Shown here piece by piece: positions 53,771 to 62,424 of a stretch of 64,000 nt of DNA. Below the pieces are notes generated by a model that was not told where the DNA came from, ran no database searches, and saw only the letters and a program-made list of their open reading frames with translations. A program made the translations under genes and the position numbers. Within the stretch, counting starts at the first letter, position 1, and each line of letters begins with the position of its first letter. Origin of the DNA: Silvanigrella aquatica (GTDB lineage Bacteria > Bdellovibrionota_B > Oligoflexia > Silvanigrellales > Silvanigrellaceae); contig NZ_CP017834.1 in the NCBI RefSeq assembly GCF_001907975.1, positions 1,288,303 to 1,352,302 of the forward strand, in the 5' to 3' direction.

Positions 53771-54886
53771 TTATAAAATTGGTAATCTCCAACCGTAGGG
53801 ATCCGCGGCAATTCCTGATTGAATATTTAGCAAATGATTTTTAAGGGTCAGTGTCACTTCGCCTATTTTTTCATTATTTATTGGAATCTTTTCCTCTTTA
53901 TCGTATAGGCAATTAATGGCTGATATGACCGCTGCTGTACCACAAGCAAACATCTCTGTTAATTTGCCCGTTTTAATATCTGCAATAATTTTGTCAATTT
54001 CAATTCTTTTTTCTTCAACCTCATAGCCTAGATCTTTAGCAATTTGAATAATGGAGGCTCTTGTAATGCCATGTAAAATACTGCCACTTAATGCGGGTGT
54101 TACAATTTTATTATTGTAAATAAACATGACATTCATGGCACCTGCTTCTTCGACGTATTTGTGTTCAAGCGCATCGAGCCAAAGCACTTGTTCGGCACCT
54201 TTTTCTTTTGCAATTTTCATTGGCAAAAGTGCGGACGCATAATTTCCGCCACACTTTGCTTCACCCGATCCGCCAACAGCCGCTCGCGCCAGTGTCCTTT
54301 CAATGTACACAGAGACGCCCACTTCTTTTGCAAAGTAATTTTTTGAGGGACTTAAGATAATAAAAAATCTGTATGCTTCTGATGCGCGATAGGATACGCC
54401 TTTGTCCAAGGGAATCATAGAGGGGCGGATATAAAGTGCTCCAGGCGAAGGTAAAATCCAATCTTTTTCGACTTTTACCAATTCTTTTATGCAGTTTACA
54501 AATAAATCTTCAGGAAAAGGTATCATACCCATGCGTGTGGCCGATTGAGCCATGCGTTTGGCATTTTGATCGGGGCGAAACAAAAAGAGATCTTTGTCAT
54601 TGCTTTGCGAACGATAAGCTTTAAGGCCTTCAAAAATAGTTTGTCCATAGTGGAACACAACGGCGCTGGGGCTCATTGAAAACGATTTATATGGAATAAT
54701 TTCAGGTGTTTGCCATCCATTTTTGCGCGGGAGGTAGTCACATATGAGCATATGGTTGGTGGTTACGGCACCAAATGGGATGGTTTCTGTCAGTGAAGGT
54801 GGATTTTTTCTTTTGTGTTTAGGGAGTAGATTTTTTATGATTTTAAAATTTTTGCCTTTAGTATTCAAGTCACTAGAATAATTCAT
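53771..54886 (-). CDS. ilvE: Branched-chain amino acid aminotransferase
   Basis: 371 residues from the ATG at 54886, chosen because GAAGGAA lies just upstream; the frame extends further without a good start. FHYGQTIFEGLKAYR, MAQSATRMGMIPFPEDLF, YIRPSMIPLD, GGNYASALLPMKIAKEKG (PLP-binding Lys in NYASALL... region), VLWLDALEHKYVEEAGAMNV, and ILHGITRASIIQIAKDLGYE are fold-type IV signatures. It interconverts Leu, Ile, Val and their keto acids. Single gene. Confidence 0.93.
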   Translation of the reverse strand: MNYSSDLNTKGKNFKIIKNLLPKHKRKNPPSLTETIPFGAVTTNHMLICDYLPRKNGWQTPEIIPYKSFSMSPSAVVFHYGQTIFEGLKAYRSQSNDKDLFLFRPDQNAKRMAQSATRMGMIPFPEDLFVNCIKELVKVEKDWILPSPGALYIRPSMIPLDKGVSYRASEAYRFFIILSPSKNYFAKEVGVSVYIERTLARAAVGGSGEAKCGGNYASALLPMKIAKEKGAEQVLWLDALEHKYVEEAGAMNVMFIYNNKIVTPALSGSILHGITRASIIQIAKDLGYEVEEKRIEIDKIIADIKTGKLTEMFACGTAAVISAINCLYDKEEKIPINNEKIGEVTLTLKNHLLNIQSGIAADPYGWRLPIL

Positions 54887-55107
54887 TTTATTTCCTTCAT
54901 GAGATGAGATGTGGTGAGCATACCCCTCCGATAAATACAGCTTCTTGGTGCTCTCGCAAGTTTTTATCATGTTTTTGCAATTTAGTAAGACTCTTTTTAA
55001 TGATTTGTAATTTTATTAATTTTAAGATGTTACATGATAGTAAAAATTTTTTTAACGGGACGCTTGACTTTAACTTGGAAGGTTGGCATACAGGTCTCAC
55101 CGCTGCT

Positions 55108-55182
55108 TGGGGCATCGACAAGTGGTAAGTCAACGGTTTTTGATACCGTCACTCCTAGGTTCGAATCCTAGTGCCCCAGCCA
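55108..55182 (+). tRNA. tRNA-Gln (anticodon TTG)
   Basis: Acceptor arms TGGGGCA (55108-55114) and TGCCCCA (55172-55178), discriminator G, then encoded CCA (55180-55182). Anticodon stem ACGGT/ACCGT holds loop TTTTGAT, so anticodon is TTG. T-loop is GGTTCGAATCC. Length 75 with CCA. Confidence 0.95.
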
Positions 55183-55295
55183 CTTTTTCTAAAGAAAAGC
55201 TCTCCATTTATTCTTGAATTTTCCCTGACTTGGTAATGACAAAGAGTAAAAGATACTATCTTTTCATAACACGCTTCTTTTAAAAGTATGAATCA

Positions 55296-56384
55296 TCATT
55301 TTTTTTCACTCAAAATTTGATCCCATACGTAGTTATAGCCTTTTTCTGTTCTTTTATCTAAAGAATCAAAAATTTTCTCAGTTTTAAAATAGCTTTCATC
55401 GCCAATACGGAAACTTTTTATTTCTTCTTTTGTTGCGATTTGTTTTGCTTTGATATTCACAGGTGTTGAGCCTATTTCGCGCATAAGTTTAACCTGTACT
55501 TCAGGACTTAAAATGTAATCACAAAATAAATAAAAAGCATTTACTTTATTGGAATTATTTGCAGCTTCTTTCGTTATGGATAGAGAATCAAGCCATAAGT
55601 ATTCTCCTTCAATAGGGTGTGCAATTTTCCATTTCATTTTTTTCTTATTAGCTTGAATAACATCATAACCCCAAGTCGTAACGTAATTTAAATTATCCAT
55701 TTTATTTAAATCATTTGAATATCCAGACCATAAATAATTGGCATTATTTATAAGCTGCTTTGCTTTTTCTTTAGAGAACTTTATATCGATTTTATCAAAA
55801 ATAAAAGCATCTGAAATTTTTTTACCATATATTAAATTAATTAAAAAGAAATTTTGAAAAGCATGTTTGTATATTGAATATTTATTTTTATTACTAGGAT
55901 CCCATAATACCTTCCATGATGTGGGTTCAGGTACTTTTTCTGTATTATAAGCTAATCCATATGATCCTGTGGTAAAAGGAATTCCATAATTTCTATTGCT
56001 AAGGGTAGCATAATTTCCTTTTAATTTCTTCAGTATATTGGCATAATTTTTTAATCTTTTTTCATCAATAGGTTCAATAAATTTAAAGAGATTTCCTTCG
56101 CTTGATTTAAAAAAATAGGAAGAAGGAGTGATAATATCGACGCCTCCTTCGCTAATGCGCTGAACGGTATTTTCATGCCCCACGATGGAAGGTTTGACGA
56201 CTTTTATGCTCACATCATAACCTTTACTCCTCGCATAAGTAATAAATCCACTAAATTGGGAACTTAAATAGCCTTCCCATTGCATGATATTTAATTCGAC
56301 TTTTTTTAGAGCAAATGTATTTTTTTGTATAAAAAATATTGTTATTATTAAAAAAGTGACTTTTATATGATATATTCGCTTCAT
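55296..56384 (-). CDS. Spermidine/putrescine-type periplasmic binding protein, orphan
   Basis: 362 residues with a signal peptide (about 1-25, FALKK boundary). PotD-like: LNIMQWEGYLSSQFSGFITY, VDIITPSSYFFKSS, GIPFTTGSYGLAYNTEKVPE, SWKVLWDPSNKNKYSI, YLWLDSLSITKEAANNSNK, FCDYILSPEVQVKLM and a C-terminal KGYNYVWDQIL. This is the fold of PotD/PotF polyamine binders or close relatives. There is no ABC permease or ATPase nearby, so either the transporter is elsewhere or it is a sensor protein. Confidence 0.8.
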   Translation of the reverse strand: MKRIYHIKVTFLIITIFFIQKNTFALKKVELNIMQWEGYLSSQFSGFITYARSKGYDVSIKVVKPSIVGHENTVQRISEGGVDIITPSSYFFKSSEGNLFKFIEPIDEKRLKNYANILKKLKGNYATLSNRNYGIPFTTGSYGLAYNTEKVPEPTSWKVLWDPSNKNKYSIYKHAFQNFFLINLIYGKKISDAFIFDKIDIKFSKEKAKQLINNANYLWSGYSNDLNKMDNLNYVTTWGYDVIQANKKKMKWKIAHPIEGEYLWLDSLSITKEAANNSNKVNAFYLFCDYILSPEVQVKLMREIGSTPVNIKAKQIATKEEIKSFRIGDESYFKTEKIFDSLDKRTEKGYNYVWDQILSEKK

Positions 56385-56539
56385 ATGAAACTATTCCTTT
56401 TACTTTAGGAGATAATAAGGTTTGATTTGAAATTGAGTTTGTAAATTATTTTGATTTTAGTATTTTAAGTTAACACATTAAAGAAAAAAGCTCATATAAT
56501 TGACACTATAATAATTTGTAAAGAAGGATGATTACTCTC

Positions 56540-57043
56540 ATGTTGGTGCGTAAAGCAAATAATCAAGATTTTCCGGAAATATTTTCAATGGGTTTTGATA
56601 CCTGGGGGCAGGAAGGATTTACAAAAGAACAGCATGTTGAATTTTGTTATAAACGAATTGATTATAAATATAAATATGGTCATTGGTATGTTTTGGAAGA
56701 GCACGGGTCTTTAAAAAGTTCCCTTATTTGTTACCGCAATGCTTTTGGATTATTGCCTGGAGCGGTAGGGGTTGGTTCTGTTGCGACGTTACCGGCTTTT
56801 CGCAATCAGGGTTTTATGTCTCATTTATTAAAACAAGCGATTTTTATGGAAAGCCAAGCTGTCGATTTAAATTATTTTATTTTATTTTCTGATATTGATC
56901 CCTACGTCTATCAGAAGATAGGATTTATCATCTTACCAAATGAGCTACAAAAATGTGAAGATTCTGTAATTATGATTCTGCCGGTAAGGGAAAAATTTGA
57001 AAGTATTTTAAGCAAAAATTTTAGCGTGCCAGAATATTTTTAA
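56540..57043 (+). CDS. GNAT-family N-acetyltransferase
   Basis: About 168 residues from the ATG at 56540, which has AAGAAGG at 56521-56527; the ATG at 56528 overlaps that site. GVGSVATLPAFRNQGFMSHL carries the acetyl-CoA loop (Q/R-x-x-G-x-G/A; here RNQGFM). The protein is short and the C-terminal part (about 110-167) is less typical, so it may be a divergent member. Substrate unknown. Confidence 0.75.
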   Translation: MLVRKANNQDFPEIFSMGFDTWGQEGFTKEQHVEFCYKRIDYKYKYGHWYVLEEHGSLKSSLICYRNAFGLLPGAVGVGSVATLPAFRNQGFMSHLLKQAIFMESQAVDLNYFILFSDIDPYVYQKIGFIILPNELQKCEDSVIMILPVREKFESILSKNFSVPEYF

Positions 57044-57056
57044 ATTAAAAAATTTT

Positions 57057-58508
57057 TTAATTTAATTTTAAAGAAGTCACAGTTTTATTGGGAAAAACAA
57101 CAAAAACGGAGGTGCCTTGACCTTCTTTGCTTTTGATTTCAATTGTTCCTTTATGCAAACCGATCATGCTTTTAACCATAGATAAACCCAGTCCCAGGTT
57201 TTTGGAAGGAGTGTAACGAGACTTATCAATGCGGTAAAACCGATCAAATAAATGAGGGAGATCTTTTTGAGCGATGCCAATACCAGTATCAGAAACCTCT
57301 ATACTTAGATTTGTTTCATTGAGTTTTGCATATATATCGATTTTACCATTTTCTTTATTATAAGTGATAGCATTTGATAACAAATTACTGATAATTCTTT
57401 GAAAAAGAACACGATCAAGAGTGTGAGTGAGGTCTATATCACAAAAAATGTTTATAGAAATAAATTTTTCATCGGCAATACCATCATATAAATCTTTCAA
57501 ATTTAATAATTCTTGATAAATATTTACTTCCTCTACATTGATATGCATATTATTTTTTTCAGACCGTGATAAAAACATAAGATTATCAATTATTTTTGTG
57601 AGTCTGTGACATTCTTCAAGATTAGAATAAAGGATATCAATATATTCTTGTTCCGTTCTCTTATTTTGGAGAGCAACCTCAATTTCACCTTTTAAATTAT
57701 TCAATGGAGTTCGAATTTCATGAGCAATATCATCTGAGAATTGACTAATTCTTGCAAAAGAGTCTTCTAATCTTTCTAAAACTTCATTGAAAGAATTTTT
57801 AATAATTTTTACTTCTTGAGGAATCCAGTTAATATCGACTCGTTCATGTAAGTTAGATGAATTTATACTTCTAATTTTTTTCATAATACGATGAATTGGG
57901 CTTAAAATAATTCTTGAAATAAAAACCGATAAAATAAGACAAGAAAAAAGAATGGAATAAGAAATGAGGCTGGATGTATTTTTAAATTTTGTTAGCAAAG
58001 ATATTTTATTTGTTTTATCAGCTAAAATTTCAATGTGAATAAGTTTATTATTATGTATAAGTTCTTTTTTTACAAAATAAAAATATTTAGAATTTTTTTT
58101 CATGATATTTATATCATCGCTTGGTTCAGGGAGCTTTTCATTGCTATATTCTCGAAGTGAATAAAGAAATTTAAACATTCCGGGTGATATAAATATAATT
58201 TTTTTATTTGTCAGATCTTCTACTAAATAAAAGAAACTCTCATAATCATCAAATAGTAAAAATTTATAAGGAGTTTTATCATGGTTTTCTTTTTTATCAA
58301 TAAGTCGGACAATGTCATGAATGCTTTTATCTAGAGTTAAATTTTCGGTTTGACTATAGAAAGAAGATACAAAGTTATTAAATAAAAAATTTTGACTTGA
58401 AATTAAAATAATACAAGTAATAAAGTACCAAAATGAAAGCCAAATACTAAGACTAATATTAAAATTTTTTTTTCTTATTCTTATTAAAAATAAAGATAAT
58501 TTATTCAT
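57057..58508 (-). CDS. Sensor histidine kinase, CusS-like
   Basis: 483 residues. Two membrane helices (about 20-45 and 185-205) with a periplasmic sensor in between, a HAMP domain, then ISQFSDDIAHEIRTPLNNLK (H263), NLLSNAITYNKENG (N-box), DTGIGIAQKDLPHLFDRFYR and GLGLSMVKSMIGLHKG (G boxes). The H-box with FSDDIAHEIRTPL is the heavy-metal-sensor (CusS/CopS) type; the metal is not inferable. Directly downstream of the response regulator gene (2-base gap), so one operon. Confidence 0.9.
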   Translation of the reverse strand: MNKLSLFLIRIRKKNFNISLSIWLSFWYFITCIILISSQNFLFNNFVSSFYSQTENLTLDKSIHDIVRLIDKKENHDKTPYKFLLFDDYESFFYLVEDLTNKKIIFISPGMFKFLYSLREYSNEKLPEPSDDINIMKKNSKYFYFVKKELIHNNKLIHIEILADKTNKISLLTKFKNTSSLISYSILFSCLILSVFISRIILSPIHRIMKKIRSINSSNLHERVDINWIPQEVKIIKNSFNEVLERLEDSFARISQFSDDIAHEIRTPLNNLKGEIEVALQNKRTEQEYIDILYSNLEECHRLTKIIDNLMFLSRSEKNNMHINVEEVNIYQELLNLKDLYDGIADEKFISINIFCDIDLTHTLDRVLFQRIISNLLSNAITYNKENGKIDIYAKLNETNLSIEVSDTGIGIAQKDLPHLFDRFYRIDKSRYTPSKNLGLGLSMVKSMIGLHKGTIEIKSKEGQGTSVFVVFPNKTVTSLKLN

Positions 58509-58510
58509 AA

Positions 58511-59182
58511 TCAGCTTTCATCAAACATATAACCAATTCCTCTGACAGTTTTAATAAACTTTTTCTCATAGTCATCGTCAATTTTTGCTCTTAATCTTCT
58601 AATATGAACATCAACAACATTTGTGTCGGTATCAAAATTAATATTCCATATTTTTTCAGAGATTTCACTACGAGAAAGAGCGACGTTATTATTTCGTATC
58701 AGTAAGGAAAGCAGCATAAATTCTTTGGGGGTTAAATCAATTTTGACTCCTCCGCGGGAGACCCTTTTTTTATTCAGATCGACTTCAAGATCCCCAATAA
58801 CAATGATGTCTTTTTGAATCGTAGGCTTTCGTCGTAAAATCGTTTGAATACGGGCGACAAGCTCAGAAAAGGCAAAGGGTTTGACAAGATAATCGTCGGC
58901 TCCTAAATTTAAGCCCTTTACTTTATCATCAATGTCATCACGAGCTGTAAGCATAATAATATATGTTTTATTATCTGATGTGCGCAGTTCTTTTAAAATA
59001 CTCCAACCATCCATTTCAGGTAGCATAACATCGAGAATAATTAAATCGTAATTATTCATTTGAGCCAGATATAATCCTTCTTGGCCATTTGATTCAATAT
59101 CAACTACATATCCCTTTTCTGTGAGACCTTTTTTCAGAAACGAAGCGGTTTTCTCTGCATCTTCAATTATTAAAATTCTCAT
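58511..59182 (-). CDS. OmpR/PhoB-type response regulator, CusR-like
   Basis: About 223 residues from the ATG at 59182, with AGGGG nine bases upstream. Receiver: LIIEDAEKTASFLKKGL, phospho-acceptor D51 in ILDVMLPEMDGW, TARDDIDDKVKGLNLGADDY, LVKPFAFSELVARI. DNA-binding winged helix: VSRGGVKIDLTPKEFMLLSL, and VVDVHIRRLRAKIDDDYEKK, FIKTVRGIGYMF. It is the partner of the kinase that follows. The nearest repeated motif upstream is at 59351-59398. Confidence 0.93.
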   Translation of the reverse strand: MRILIIEDAEKTASFLKKGLTEKGYVVDIESNGQEGLYLAQMNNYDLIILDVMLPEMDGWSILKELRTSDNKTYIIMLTARDDIDDKVKGLNLGADDYLVKPFAFSELVARIQTILRRKPTIQKDIIVIGDLEVDLNKKRVSRGGVKIDLTPKEFMLLSLLIRNNNVALSRSEISEKIWNINFDTDTNVVDVHIRRLRAKIDDDYEKKFIKTVRGIGYMFDES

Positions 59183-59203
59183 TGAAATTCCCCTTATAAT
59201 CAA

Positions 59204-59677
59204 TATTTATCCAGGTTTTTTTAGTATTCAATGTCTGTTTTTTGACTTAACAGAATGAAAACCTTGCCAAAATATAATGGCTCTGAAAAATGCTCCTTTT
59301 GGTGAGTAGGTTTTTGATTTTAAAATCATTTAACCATCTGTAATTGTTATAAAATATTTTTGTTTAAAACAAAGAATATTTTCTTTGCAAAATATTCTAA
59401 TATAATGTTTTATCTCATAATGTAACTAAATTATTTTAGAATATTATCATAAAATCATTGCCTAAGTAACTTAAATTTAATAAAAATAATTTAATTTTAC
59501 TGAAATTTTTATTTCATCATATTTTAATAAAATTGTAATCGTTTTGTAATAAGAAATTTTATTGATTGAAATTAGCCAAGGGAAATAATAAGGATATGTT
59601 TTTATATAATATGACTTAAATTACAAATATTTTTTAATATTATCAAAAAAATTATAAATAAAATAATTTTATAGTGC
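59204..59677. other. AT-rich spacer between Cys-rich gene and two-component operon
   Basis: No gene or RNA recognised. It contains the AAAATATT-type repeats listed at 59351-59398. Both flanking genes are on the minus strand, so it is the promoter region of the regulator/kinase pair and lies downstream of nothing. Confidence 0.4.
59351..59398. promoter_or_regulatory. Alternate-hairpin repeat region upstream of the two-component operon
   Basis: Three related arms: 59351-59365 pairs with 59367-59382 over 15 bases with one bulge (AAAATATT at one end, TTTGTTT inside); the second arm can instead pair with 59389-59398 (AGAATATTTT with AAAATATTCT, 10 bp). The middle arm cannot do both at once. Located about 170 to 215 bases upstream of the regulator start. 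Confidence 0.4.
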
Positions 59678-60022
59678 TCAAGGTTGCTTTGTAGAGCTCT
59701 GGCAAGCATTTGCCTGGCAATCTTTACAGCAAATACATTGAAGAATCAAAGTGATATCTTGATTGACAAAATAGGTTCCCTCTCGATAGAAAAGATGATT
59801 CTTTAAAATATCGACTTTAGAATCTGTTAAAATACGATTTTTATCTGCAACAATGGTCAATTTTTTCTCTTTTAAAAGCTTATTTATGTCTTCTCCTTTA
59901 AAGGCGTCATATTTCTCAGTATTGATACATTTAATGTAGCATTTTTGGCACTTGTTTAGAAAGGCATAGCTAGGAGTGTTAAAAAAAAGGAGAGAGAAAA
60001 AAATAATTAAATATTTAAGCAT
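59678..60022 (-). CDS. Small secreted cysteine-rich protein
   Basis: 114 residues with a signal peptide (hydrophobic 4-16, cleavage after SYA20). The mature part has eight Cys: C25-x2-C28-x3-C32 just after the signal, and C96, C98, C99, C102, C107 near the end (QCICCKDCQANACQ), separated by a Lys-rich stretch. The clusters suggest metal binding or disulfides. It lies immediately downstream, on the same strand, of the gap leading to the metal-type two-component genes, and its function may be metal sequestration (inference). No known family recognised. Confidence 0.6.
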   Translation of the reverse strand: MLKYLIIFFSLLFFNTPSYAFLNKCQKCYIKCINTEKYDAFKGEDINKLLKEKKLTIVADKNRILTDSKVDILKNHLFYREGTYFVNQDITLILQCICCKDCQANACQSSTKQP

Positions 60023-60080
60023 ATTTTATCCTAGTTAATAAAAAATGATCAAAGTATATTCAAATGAGTAGATATCGAAA

Positions 60081-60274
60081 TTAAAATTTATGAGTTAATA
60101 ATAATTTCTCATAAAAACGCATTTGCATAATTTCTTTAACAGAAAACAACTCCTCTGCAGTGACACTATAATATACACTATTTCTTTTTCGTCCTGAAGC
60201 GAGATATTCATTTTCGGGATACGAATTTTTGTAATTTTCCCGATAAATTCACAATTATTCCAAATTTTAAACAT
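60081..60274 (-). pseudogene. Small gene with a single-base frameshift
   Basis: On the minus strand an ATG at 60274 follows a good site (GAGGTG, 60280-60285). The first frame gives MFKIWNNCEFIG..., and after about 12 codons the coding sense passes to another frame that continues ENYKNSYPENEYLASGRK, RNSVYYSVTAEELFSVKEIM, QMRFYEKLLL to a TAA at 60081-60083. 194 bases is one less than a multiple of three. The second-frame part has clearly protein-like, charged and hydrophobic periodicity. Either a frameshift mutation, sequencing error, or programmed slippage at the GGGAAAATT run. Confidence 0.4.
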
Positions 60275-60389
60275 AGCGGCACCTCGCCTAACGCTAAAAA
60301 GGCTTATAATCTTTTAAAATCGTTTAATATTTTTTTTACATTATTTAATATGACAAGGTTCTCTTTTCAAGAAAAAATTTGAGAGGCGA

Positions 60390-62204
60390 TTAAACTAAAT
60401 ATTTATATTTTTGCAAAAGTTCATCTGAATGGGTTGGCATTAATTTCCCTTTGACACCTAAAAGAAAACTCATAAGACTATCTTCCTCAAGAATAAGCAA
60501 TTGATAAAGTAAATTAATAGAGTTTAATTTTCTTGATTCTTTATTTTGCTTAGTATTTTCAGAAATTTTATGCATATAATTTGCTATTTTTTCTTTGAGA
60601 TGTTCTATAAATATAACTCTATGATTTATTTGAAAATCTCCAATGCGGTGGTATCTGTCTAAAAGAATCAATATATCTTCTAATTCAATTTTTCTTAAAT
60701 GAAAAAAACTTTGTATTTGTATGTTTTTGTTTTTTTCAGATATTATCTTTAGAAATTCTTTTTTTGTATAAAGATTTTTTTTCGGAGCGCTTAATTGCGA
60801 ATTGAAAATAATACCATTGTGTTTTTTTAAGAATTCCTTTTGAGCTTGCTTTGCTATAGAAGCTACTTCAAGAGGTGACCAAGGCATGATGCGCATATGG
60901 TTTTGAATTTTAAAATAAGGTTCTATAACAGGAAGAAATACGGTTTTGATTGCCCAGGAGCAGTTTGTGGTGTCAAAATGATAGTCAGAATTTTCGATTA
61001 TATTTACCCAATTTTGAATTATTTTTACTTCGTCAAGTCCGTATCCATCGCAATGCAAAGATGGAAAAGTGATGATATCTGAGGGTGGAAGTCCAGAAAC
61101 ATGTAGATAATTTTTGACATTTGAATAAGTGCTTTGAATTTGAGAAATCATTAATTCTAATTTATTTATTTTATTTTTTAATGAATTTATTTCCTCAATA
61201 TTTTTAGATTGATTTATTTTCTTATTAAATGTTTTTATATTGAATGAGAGATCTTCTAATAAAATATTAAAATAATTATATTCATTTTTTAAAAATTTGT
61301 TTAATATATTTTCATTTATGTTTGCATCTTCATCCAACATAATGTGCCTAAATTTAATTTTCCTATTTTTTATAATCAAATTTAAAAAATTTACATACTC
61401 AGTATAAGTTGCTGCCGTGATTGTAATGCCTTTTAAAATTCCAGATTTTACTTTATAAAATTTTCTTTCTTTTTTTAACCAATCATCTTCAGAGCAAGAA
61501 GAACGCATTTTATAGTTTAAAAAATCTTCTTCTAAATTTTCAGGTTTTAAATCAGCAAAAATTTTCGAAATATCTACTCCCATTGTTTCAATGCTACAAT
61601 CTTGAGCGTAACTTTTAAATTCGGGTTTATATATATACTCTTGATCTCTTTGTATTCTATTATTGATTATATTATAAAAGTTATTACTTATATTTTTTTT
61701 ATTATTTTCATTATTTGGCTTTTCATCATATTTACTACCTGGAAAAAAACTAAAATAAATTGTACTCATAATTTTAGATTTATTTTTTATGATATAACTA
61801 TTCAATAAATATTCAGGTATTTTGCCTTTCTTAAGAGTTTGTGCAGCTTCGAGAACTTTTTGATTGATACCTTTTGCCATGGCATCATATTGTCCGTTTG
61901 TTTTATTTTTTTCATATATAGATAAACATTCATTTAAATCATTTTCTCTGGCAATTATTTTTTCTTCTTCAGATTTATTAGGAATAAAGAGGTCGACTTG
62001 TTGAGGGGAATGTTTAAAATTTTCTATGATTTCTTCTGCATTTTGATATCCAGGAACGGTCAATTTTAATTTTTCATTTATTTTATCAATACTTTCTTTG
62101 GTTCCTGTTATTTCTAGAGAGCAATGCCCACAGTTTGACTTTTTTAATAAAGTATCCTTGGTAGATTTTTGATTATGCGTCCAAGCGTATATGGTAACGG
62201 CCAT
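60390..62204 (-). CDS. Large protein with permuted papain-like (His-then-Cys) motifs, candidate effector
   Basis: 604 residues, no signal peptide, Lys/Asn/Ile-rich. Near the N-terminus: NCGHCSLEITG (H27); mid: STIYFSFFPGSKYDEKPNNE; late: DYHFDTTNCSWAIKTVF (C415) followed by MPWSPLEVASIAKQAQ. The order GHxSL ... YxSFFPG ... NCSxA ... W-SP is that of circularly permuted papain/NlpC-P60-like hydrolases (LRAT/YiiX type: His before Asn-Cys), and the gap holds about 380 residues with long coiled stretches (about 280-375). I know no exact family; type III/IV secreted proteins of host-associated bacteria often have this make-up. Start ATG at 62204; a 50-bp perfect palindrome lies 30 bases upstream. 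Confidence 0.45.
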   Translation of the reverse strand: MAVTIYAWTHNQKSTKDTLLKKSNCGHCSLEITGTKESIDKINEKLKLTVPGYQNAEEIIENFKHSPQQVDLFIPNKSEEEKIIARENDLNECLSIYEKNKTNGQYDAMAKGINQKVLEAAQTLKKGKIPEYLLNSYIIKNKSKIMSTIYFSFFPGSKYDEKPNNENNKKNISNNFYNIINNRIQRDQEYIYKPEFKSYAQDCSIETMGVDISKIFADLKPENLEEDFLNYKMRSSCSEDDWLKKERKFYKVKSGILKGITITAATYTEYVNFLNLIIKNRKIKFRHIMLDEDANINENILNKFLKNEYNYFNILLEDLSFNIKTFNKKINQSKNIEEINSLKNKINKLELMISQIQSTYSNVKNYLHVSGLPPSDIITFPSLHCDGYGLDEVKIIQNWVNIIENSDYHFDTTNCSWAIKTVFLPVIEPYFKIQNHMRIMPWSPLEVASIAKQAQKEFLKKHNGIIFNSQLSAPKKNLYTKKEFLKIISEKNKNIQIQSFFHLRKIELEDILILLDRYHRIGDFQINHRVIFIEHLKEKIANYMHKISENTKQNKESRKLNSINLLYQLLILEEDSLMSFLLGVKGKLMPTHSDELLQKYKYLV

Positions 62205-62424
62205 AAATTTTTTAAATCCTTTAAAAAAATATGATTAAATATGAATAGTCAAATAAATATTTATTTGACTATTCATATTTAATTAAATAATGAATATTGA
62301 TTTGTCAAATTATTATTTAATTGAAATATGTAATTAATAATCTCTTGTTTTTAGGTTTTATTTGATTTTATAATGTAATTAAAAAAAATTATCATTGTTT
62401 TTATAAAATAATAACAAATATATT
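62205..62424. other. Intergenic region with palindrome
   Basis: AT-rich gap between two minus-strand genes. Apart from the 50-bp palindrome at 62234-62283 I see no gene, RNA or promoter that can be named. Confidence 0.35.
62234..62283. repeat. 50-bp perfect palindrome
   Basis: The 50 bases are identical to their own reverse complement: arms of 25 bases begin ATTAAATATG and end at the centre TA. No loop is needed, so it can form a cruciform or serve as a large dyad operator. It lies 30 bases upstream of the putative effector start and 142 bases after the nucleoside hydrolase stop. A terminator would be expected to have a T-run, which is absent. Confidence 0.9.
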
